From Hemileia vastatrix (lineage: Eukaryota; Basidiomycota; Pucciniomycetes; Pucciniales; Zaghouaniaceae): a DNA stretch of 64,000 nt. The stretch lies in the NCBI GenBank assembly GCA_030280995.1, contig JASXTE010000002.1, forward strand, positions 40,032,183-40,096,182, written 5' to 3'. Position 1 is the stretch's first letter, and each line of letters starts with the position of its first letter. Below are positions 55,909-64,000 of this stretch, piece after piece. The position numbers were made by a program, and so were the translations under genes. Below the pieces are notes generated by a model that saw nothing but the letters and a program-made list of their open reading frames with translations, had not been told where the DNA came from and made no database searches.

Positions 55909-57126
55909 TATTTGATGGATGGATATTTGATCAACTCAGTAGCTCATGAAATTGAGTAAAATATGTCAAAAATTATAGATGGTGCTGATTATTTTTCTTC
56001 CACAAGTTGATAGTGGGGAAATAATAAACCAATGTTTTGGAGATGAACATGCTGGTATGATCAAGTCTTGTGGGTCAGAGATAGCATTTTTGGGTAATTT
56101 GTATAATAAATTATATTTACAAAGTCTGTGCATTCAAAGTAATGCCCTACAATTGATATACCTATATGTGATCCATCAGCAAAAGACATGAATAATGCTG
56201 ATTTCAAGTTAACTCTGAGAACCATTTTTAATGGAACACAACAATTTATATAAAAAAGCCCTAGACATCTGGTAAAATTTTTTCCCCTAGGAATTTATAC
56301 TTATCAAACTAGTTATTTCTAGAAATATTATGAGTCAAATAATTTCTCACCACAACAAATATTGTGTGGACTGGTTAACAAGATACTTGTTTAACCCTTG
56401 AATTCTAGATTATTGGCTTCCAGAAAGTACTTGACTGATGATCAGAAAGATTTTTCTGCCAGTGGGTGACATAAAGCATAAACAAGGCTGTAACAGGTCC
56501 AATTTATACATTGATAGGTTTTTGAAACTTTGAAAAGCATGGCTAATAAATTTTTTTCCCACCTATATTTGTGCTAAAGTGTGTATTGATTAATAAATCA
56601 ATCTGTTACTTAGGAGAAATTATTTAAAATATAAATGTGAAGAATGTTGAAGCATTATTATTTTACAACTCATAAGATTTTCCTAAATCATATTCATGTT
56701 AATGGCATAAGTGAAAAAAACTCAGATATCACAGTCTCCACATATGTATGGGATAATATTTTTTTTTTCATAAGAATAATATAATGAACTTGTCCTTACC
56801 AGTTTATTATCTGCAATTGGAGTATTGTTGAATCTCATGTGCCACATGCATCCAGAAGAATGCTATACTTTGATCATAATAATAAAAGGATATTTGGCAG
56901 CTCAATATATTTATTATATGTTAAAAAATATTAAACTTTTCATAATAATAATATAATGGACTTGTCCTTACCAGTTTATTATCTATGATTGGAGTATTGT
57001 TGAATCTCTTGTGCCAAATGCATCTGGAAGAATTCTATACTCTGATCATAATAATAAAAGGATATCTGGAAGTTCAAAATTTATAATATATGTTAAGAAA
57101 ATATTAAATTTTTCATAATAATAATA

Positions 57127-57323
57127 GGGGTATCAAAGTTAGAAATTTGTAATTATTTAAAATGTACTTCACAACACAAAAAGAAAGCCACAAGTATGAC
57201 ATTTATTCTCAGTAAAAAGATGTTTTGGGAACACAAGATGCAATATCTTAAAAAATTATCATGGTTTATTTGGTGGAAAAAAGAGCTATTTTGAAATGGA
57301 AGATTTCTAACTTTGATACCCCC
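57127..57323. mobile_element. GGGGGTATCAA-type MITE, copy 2 (inside the macrosatellite)
   Basis: It is 197 bp with ends GGGGTATCAAAGTTAGAAAT and, inverted, GGGGGTATCAAAGTTAGAAA. TAATA lies on each side; the neighbouring uninterrupted satellite copy near 56940 shows the empty site. Because the site is an (AAT)n stretch, the duplication could be 2 or 5 bp. Confidence 0.85.
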
Positions 57324-57580
57324 TAATATAATGGACTTGTCTTTACCAGCTTATTATCTATGATTGGAGTATTGTTGAATATTGTGTGCCAAATGCATCA
57401 GGCAGAATGCTATACTTTGATCATAATAATAAAAGGATATTTGGCAGTTCAATATCTTTACTATATTTTAATAAAATATTATTCTTGCTTTTCATATATT
57501 TCTATGGCTTAATGCTATGTTTTTAAAAATAATTGTGTGTTGCAATATGATTTCAATTATATTATTAATTTTTGAGGTAG

Positions 57581-59080
57581 TGTCAGGCTAAGGTCAAGTA
57601 CAAGGACGTGAACTAGCTTGAATGGTCAGTTGTCTAGAAGATTCTAATGGTCCTATATGAATACTGTAATATAAATCCAATAAGTAGTAAAATATAATCA
57701 AAATTAAAAGTCTCAGTAATATAATTCTCACTATTATTATATATGGCTTACAATCTTTGTAGTTGGTAGAAAAATAGATTTTATAATTCAGATACTATTC
57801 AAAAGTCTTATAAAAGTACTAATTGATATGTATTGTAATTTATTTGGTTATATTGGTAAATTGTAAATGATAAAGAATGCAGAAAACAAGACCAAAAACC
57901 CCCTCCTTTTATACGCACTAAGTTCCCCAATAAACACCATGATGTACCATCCAATACAATGTTATTGACGCCTTCAAACAAGTAATAGACCTCTCCATCA
58001 ACGCCCCTAGTGACCAATAACATAATTAAACAAACAACAACCACTAAAATCCTATTAATAATAAGGGAGATCCATCAAAATTAAAGAAAAGACAAAAAGA
58101 GAGTATATGTGTGGAAAAAAATATTATAACAAGGTTAAAGGAGACTTTTTAAGGTTAATTATAGCTTAATAATAAGGGGGATCTACAGTAGAAATGGAGG
58201 GCTAATCCTGACATTATACTACGTGAAATTCCCATTCAAAAATAACCAAAATTGACTGAGAAACCACCCAAAAACTTAAAAAAGAGCGTGAGATGTGGGG
58301 TAACTACATGCAGTCCTTGGCAGGCGCTTGCATGGGTAAATCCTTGACTAAAATTAGGCAAATTTAAGCGTGGTGATGAAATAAGGTGCCAAGAGTGAGG
58401 TTATTAATGAAATTAGTGCATATAAACAAGGTCAATGCATTATTAATTAAGCTAGGACACTAAATAAGCGCCTGTCGCCTATTTTAGTGTGTTTCCCCAC
58501 AGTGGGCGTAGAATGTGGGGTAATTATAGTGTGAAAAAGCTAACTTTGCTAAAAATGAAGCTATTCACATGGGAAAAAAGTAGGCAGTATGTAGCCAGTA
58601 CACAGAAGCCATTTCTGGCATAAAAAACACCAAATTTGAAAAGTGTTATTTTTATGCATTTAAATAGCCAAATCAATAGTTCTAAATGAGCCCAATTGAT
58701 CTGTCAAAGCGCAATTTTGATATTCTCAATTTTATAGCGCATATAGTCAACTTTTAAGTGAAATAAAGCGCATTTCTTGTTTTTTGTGTAAAACAATGAA
58801 TATAACAGCTTTAAGTGTACTTAAAAATTATGTAGCCTTAAACTTAAGGTTCTTAAGATTACCCTAACATATTCCAACTTAATATTAAGTACATAAGACT
58901 TATAAAAGGTGGATATATGCGTGTATATAAGGTGTTATAATGGCATTTTTTGTGTATTATCATAATTTTACTTATGTATACTGTTTGTGTACTCTCATTT
59001 ATTTTTCCCATGTATAGTTCATGTGTTTAACATAACTTATAAGCACTTTTTACTCAGTCCTGGGGATATACAGGCTGACA
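57581..59080 (-). mobile_element. Solo LTR, 1,500 bp
   Basis: It begins TGTCAG and ends CTGACA on the plus strand. The 5-bp duplication GGTAG is at 57576-57580 and 59081-59085. The flanks join to match the uninterrupted macrosatellite sequence near 60733 (TTTGAGGTAG). On the minus strand GCGTATAAAAGG lies near 57905-57917 and suggests minus orientation. The frame at 57808-58044 is part of the LTR, not a gene. It probably arose by recombination between two LTRs of a full element. Confidence 0.85.
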
Positions 59081-59219
59081 GGTAGTATTATTTTTACTTC
59101 TGAAGGCATTGGCCAATTTTTTTCCTTGAAGAATAATAATTTAATAAAATGCATTTTTCAAATAAGAGATTAATATTTAAAATACAATTAAAAAGAAACT
59201 GTGGTATCTGGATTTACAT

Positions 59220-62200
59220 GGCACCAAGTGTCCTTCTGAGAATTGGCTGATGCTGAGGAAGATATTTTTATAAAGCATATCAGTAAGGGTATAAGTCTGT
59301 GAAAAATGGGTAGTTCAAATTTTAAAAATGTCCATCTTAACAATGGACTGTCGCTCAGGTGAACACTTTAGGCTCTGTGCAATAGGATGTAAAGGTTTTT
59401 GCTAATTTCCTGGGATTTTTATTGTTGCCTAACAATAAAATTGAAGGTGTTACAGACTTGGTCAAAGTTGTCCTTCTGAAGGACAGTCTGATGCTCAGAA
59501 AGACACTTTTATAATGCATATCATCAAGGTATTATATGTATACATATCTATCTTTTATTCATTATAAAATTGTCCTTCTCATTGTCAGACCATCCTTCAG
59601 AAGGACACTTTTGACCAAGTTGTTAACACCTTCAATTTAATATTTAAACAATGTTGAAGTACCAGGGCTATTAAAAGACCTCATGTCATTTACAGTACAT
59701 AAATTGTTCACCTGAACAATGGTCCATCACTGAGAAAGACAATTTTATATATTTTAAAGATAAAATGGTTATATATAATACCTAGATGATATGTGTTATA
59801 AAAGTGTCCTTCTGTGTGTCAAACTATCCTTCAAAAGGAGACTTTTGACCAAGTCTGTAACAACTTCACTTTTATGGTTAGGCAACAATAAAATATTATT
59901 GACATTAGCAAAAACCTTGCCTTCCTATTGCACAGAACCTAAAGTGTCCTTCTGAATAATGGTCAGTTTCTGAGAAAGACACTTTAAAAATTCATATCAT
60001 CTTGGTATTATATGTATACCTGTGTATCTTTTGTGCATTATAAAAAATCATTGTGCAGCACATCAAATATTGTGTGGACTGGTTAACAAGATACTTAATT
60101 AGCCCTTTAATTCTATATTATTGGCTTCCAGAGAGTACTTAACTGATTATCAGAAACATGTTTCTTCCAGTGAGAGAAAAAAGTATAAACAAGGGTGTAA
60201 AAGGTCCAATTTTTACATTAATAGGTTTTTGAACCTTTGAAAAGCATGGGTATTAATTTTTTGTCCCACCTATATTTGTGCTAGAGTAAGTATTGATTAA
60301 CTAACCAATCTGTTACTTGGGAAGAATTATTTTAAAAATAAATGTGAAGAATGTTGAAGCATTATGATTTTAAAACTCCTAAGATTTTCCTAAATCATAT
60401 TCATGTTAATGGCTTCAATAAAGAAAATTCAGATGTCACATTATTCACATATGTATGGGATATTATTTTTCTTATTATAATAATAATATAATGAGCTTGT
60501 ACTTACCATTTTATTATTTATAATTGGGGTATTGTTAAATCTTGTTTGCCAAATTCATTGTAGAATGCTATATTTGGATCATATCAATAAAAGGATATTT
60601 CACAGTTCAATATCTTTATTATATGTTAAGAAAATATCATTCTTGCTTTTTATATATTCCAAGGGCTTAATTCCATGTTGATAATATTAATTGTGTGTTG
60701 CAATATGCTTTCAATTATATTTTTAATTTTTGAGGTAGAAAATTTTGTGTTTCAAAATCATTATCCAGAATATTTTACCTTGTAGAACTTAATTTTAAAA
60801 AAATTCATTTTTTAAATATGGGATTGATATTTTAAATTAAATTGAAAATAAACAGTGTTATCTGGACTTACATGGAAGAAAATTTCCTTCTGAGCATTGG
60901 CTGATGTTGAGGAAGACACTTCTATAAAGCATATCAGTAAGGGAACAAATCTGTAAAACATGGGTATTTCAAATTATATAAGTGTCCTTCTCAGAAATGG
61001 ACTGTTTCTCAGGTGGACATTATAGGTTCTGTGAAAGAAGATGGCAAGGTTTTTGCTAATTTGCATAGTATTTTATTTCTGGCTTACCATAAAAGTAAAT
61101 GTATTACAGACTTGGTCAAAAGTTGCCTTCTGAAGGACGGTCCAATTCTCAGAAGGACACTTTTATAATGCATATCATATAGGTATTATATGTATACATA
61201 TATATCTTTTATGCATTATAAAAGTGTCCTTCCCAGTGTTGGACCATCCGTCAGAAGGACACTTTAGATATCCATGGTATTTGATTTTTGGCTAACCATA
61301 AAAGTGAAGGTGTTACAGACTTTGTCAAAAGTGTCCTTCTGAAGGACTGTCTGACACTCAGAAGGACACTTTTATAATGCATATCATCTATTTATTATAT
61401 GTATACATATCTATCTTTAATGTATTATAAAATTTCCTTCTCAGTGTTGGACCATCCTTTAGAAGGACACTTTTGACCAAGTCTGTAACACCTTCAATTT
61501 AATTTTTAGCCAATGTTCAAGTACCAAGTCTATTAAAAGAGCTCATATCATTTACAGTACTAAAACTGTTCACCTGAACAACAGTCCATCACTGAGAAAG
61601 AAAATTCTATAATTTTTAAAGATAAAATTGTTATATATAATACCTGGATGATTTGAATCATAAAAGTTTCATTCTCAGAAATAGACCATCCTTCAAGTTT
61701 ATAATTTTGCACAAATATGGTGAACCTTCAATTTTATTTTTAAACAATAATTAAATACCATGGCCTTTAGAAACCCTCATTCCATATACTTACACACTGC
61801 AAAATATGTCCTCCTGAACAACAGTCCATCGCTCATAAGGACACTTAAAATGCATATGATCTATGTATCATATGTATACCTGTGGATCTTTTATACATTA
61901 TAAAAAAATGGTTCTTGCCACATCAAATATTGTGTGGACTGGTTAACAAGATACTTGTTTAACTCTTTAATTCTATATTATTAGCTTCCAGAAATTACTT
62001 CAATGATAGTCAGAAAGACCTTTGTGCAAGTGAGTGACATAAAGCATAAACAAGGCTGTAACAGGTTAAAATTTTATATTAATAGGTTTTTGAATCTTTG
62101 AAAAGCAAGGGTATTAATTTTTTTGTCCCACCTATATTTTTGCTGTAGTATTTAATGATTAATAAATCAATCTTTTACATGGGAAAAATTATTTAAAGTA

Positions 62201-63500
62201 TAAATGTGAAGAGATAAGGAGCATTATTTTACAAATTGTTAGATTTGGCTAAATCATATTCATTTTGATGGCCTAAGTTATGAAAATTCAGATATCACAC
62301 TTTGCACAAATGTATGGGATAATATTTTTCTTTTCATAATAAAAATATAATGAACTTGTCCTTGCCAGTTTATTATCTATGATTGGGGTATTGTTGAATT
62401 TCATGTGCCAAATGCATCTGTAAGAATGCTATAATTTGATCATAATAATATAATGATATTTGGAAGTTCAATATATTTATTATATTTTAAGAAAATATTA
62501 TTCCTGATTTTTATATATTCCTATGGGTTAATGCTATTCTTTTAATAATAATTATGTGTTTGAATATGCTTTCCAATATATTATGGATTTTTATGTAGAA
62601 TTATATTGTGTTCAAAGCCATTAGCCAGAATTTTTTACCTTTAATAATGAAAATTTAATAGAATGCATTTTTCAAATATGGGAATAATATTTAAAAAACA
62701 ATTAAAAGGAAATTGTGTTATCTGGCTATATGTGGCACTAAGTGTGCTTCTGAGCATTGACTGACAATTAGGAAGACACTTTTATGAAGCATATCAGTAA
62801 CAGTATAAGTCTGTGAAACATGGTTACTTAAAATTATAATAGTATCCTTCTCAACAATGGACTGTTGCTCAAGTTGAAACTTAAGGCTCTGTGACAAAAG
62901 ATGGAAATGTTTTTGAAAATTTCCATGGTATTTTATTGTTGGCTAACCATATAAGTGAAGGTGTTACAGACCAGGCCAAAAGTTTCCTTCTGAAGTATTT
63001 TCCAACGCTCAGAAGGACACTATTACAATGCATATCATCTATGTATTATATGTATACATATCTATCTTTTATGCATTATAAATGTTTCCTTCTCAGTGTC
63101 AGACAATCCTTCAGAAGGACACTTTTGACAAAGTCTTTAAAACCTTCACTTTAATATTTAAACAATATCCAAGAACCAGGGCTATTAAAAGAGCACATGT
63201 CATTTACAGTACTTGAAGTGTTCACCTGAATAATGATCCATCACTGAGAAAGAAAATTTTATAAATTTTAAAGAAAAAATGGTTATATATAAACCTAGAT
63301 TACATGCATTATAAAAGTGTCCTTCTGAGCATCAGACTGTCCTTCAGAAGGACTCTTTTGACCAAGTCTGTAACACCTTCACCTTTATGGTTAGGCAATA
63401 ATAAAATACCATTGACATTAGCAAAAACCTTGCCGTCCTATTGCACAGAACCTAAAGTGCCCACCTGAGCAATGGTCCTTCACTGAGAAGGACACTTTGA
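59220..63500. repeat. Hairpin family AAAGTGTCCTTCTGA/TCAGAAGGACACTTT
   Basis: About 20-25 imperfect copies lie within the macrosatellite. The two half-sites face each other around 10-20 bases. The best pair, near 61328-61374, has 16 matching stem positions. Loops share GGACCATC/GGTCTGAC-like words. Copies are often followed by ATAATGCATATCATC and ATTATATGTATACAT. Confidence 0.85.
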
Positions 63501-64000
63501 AAATGCATATCATCTAGTTATTATATGTATACCTGTGTATCTTTTTTAAATTATAAAAAATCATTTCTCACCCCATCAAATATTTTGTGGACTGGTTAAA
63601 AAGATACTTATTTAATGCTTTAATTCATTATTATTAGCTTCCAGAAACTCCTTTACTGATGATCAGAAACATGTTTCTGCAAGTGCGTGACATAAAGCAT
63701 AAACAAGGCAGTAACATGTCCAATTTGTAAATTAATTGTATTTTGAAACATTTAAAATCAATGGCATTGATTTTTTCCCACCTATATTTGTGCTTGATTA
63801 TGTATTAATTAATTAATCAATTTGTTACTTGCAAAAAATTACTTTAAAAAAATTTGAAGAAATTTCACAGCATTATTATTTTACAAATTTTTATATTTTC
63901 CTAAATTATATTCATTTTAATGGCCTCAGTGAAGGATATTTAGATATCACACTTTCCACATATGTATGGGATAATATTTTTCTTTACATAATAATAATAT

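Larger units (their letters stand above)
56345..64000. repeat. Macrosatellite, at least four units, running off the right edge
   Basis: The landmark AAATATTGTGTGGACTGG occurs near 56357, 60064 and 61926, and as a variant near 63578. Units 2 and 3 are about 1,862 and 1,652 bp. Unit 1 is longer because it contains a solo LTR (1,500 bp), a MITE (197 bp) and an extra 160-bp duplication. After the landmark each unit carries the same AT-rich blocks (TTGGCTTCCAG, GTGACATAAAGCATAAAC, ATGTATGGGATAATATTT), then the AAGTGTCCTTCTGA hairpin region. The fourth unit continues past 64000. No protein-coding frame is supported. Confidence 0.88.

Noticed and set aside
57808..58044. Small membrane protein gene on the minus strand
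   Set aside because: It lies wholly inside the solo LTR next to its TATA box; transcribed leader sequence is a better explanation.

Overview
The window looks like a repeat-dominated, AT-rich piece of a fungal genome, most likely a rust fungus (Pucciniales). This is inference. It rests on short introns (about 50-80 bp) with GTAAGT/TAG-type junctions, a chromovirus-type Ty3/gypsy element, a Zn2Cys6-type protein, basidiomycete-style CACTA (Tnp2) and PIF/Harbinger transposases, two TET/JBP-like 2OG-Fe(II) dioxygenase genes of the kind expanded in basidiomycete transposons, and accessory protein families I associate with rust genomes. Only the first 3 kb looks like ordinary host gene space, and it is visibly richer in G+C than the rest.

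Layout. 0-3 kb: the 5' exon of a PAF-acetylhydrolase gene running off the left edge, then an unrecognised multi-exon gene, both on the minus strand. 4.1-24.9 kb: a nested transposon complex. An old Harbinger (Plant_tran-type) element, with its transposase split into 4095-4380 and 20787-21749 and its Myb/NAM-like partner at 23675-24870, was split by a second, unrelated Harbinger-type element (4428-20780). That element carries a Myb/coiled-coil gene, a TET/JBP-like gene, a C-rich inverted repeat and its own DDE transposase. Its Myb-like gene was then hit by a chromovirus LTR retrotransposon (6087-14555; two 773-bp LTRs; 5-bp target duplication gaaaa). A 1.85-kb foldback sits between the two genes of the oldest element. 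25-36 kb: remnants of a SNF2 helicase gene, a CACTA Tnp2 transposase and two members of one rust-type accessory family. 36.2-38.1 kb: a satellite of about 19 palindromes. 39.2-43.5 kb: an unrecognised degraded gene and a second TET-like pseudogene. 45.1-52.2 kb: a chain of short hairpins, then an element with terminal inverted repeats of about 1 kb enclosing a 22-bp satellite. 52.4-54.1 kb: a dead gypsy pol. 56.3-64 kb: a macrosatellite (unit about 1.65-1.86 kb) full of AAGTGTCCTTCTGA hairpins, invaded by a 1,500-bp solo LTR and a MITE; it runs off the right edge.

How it fits together. The intact retrotransposon shows a readable life cycle: a TATA box, a 5' transcript end complementary to the primer-binding site just after the 5' LTR (self-priming as in Tf1/sushi elements), Gag, an A AAA AAC -1 frameshift site, Pol with a chromodomain, and an antisense spliced gene for a Zn2Cys6-type protein. 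It was apparently killed by CpG decay: all three pol stops are explained by TCGA to TTGA changes, and 12 of about 22 LTR differences are CpG-type transitions. That fits cytosine methylation as the host's defence, which makes the transposon-borne TET/JBP-like genes (possible 5-methylcytosine oxidases) the most interesting biology here. Two non-autonomous families are also resolved: CACTA-type MITEs with 3-bp duplications (TGA, AAA, TAA), and GGGGGTATCAA MITEs whose ends resemble those of the Harbinger element at 4428-20780.

All identifications are from reading motifs. No database search or computation was run; counts and alignments were made by eye.
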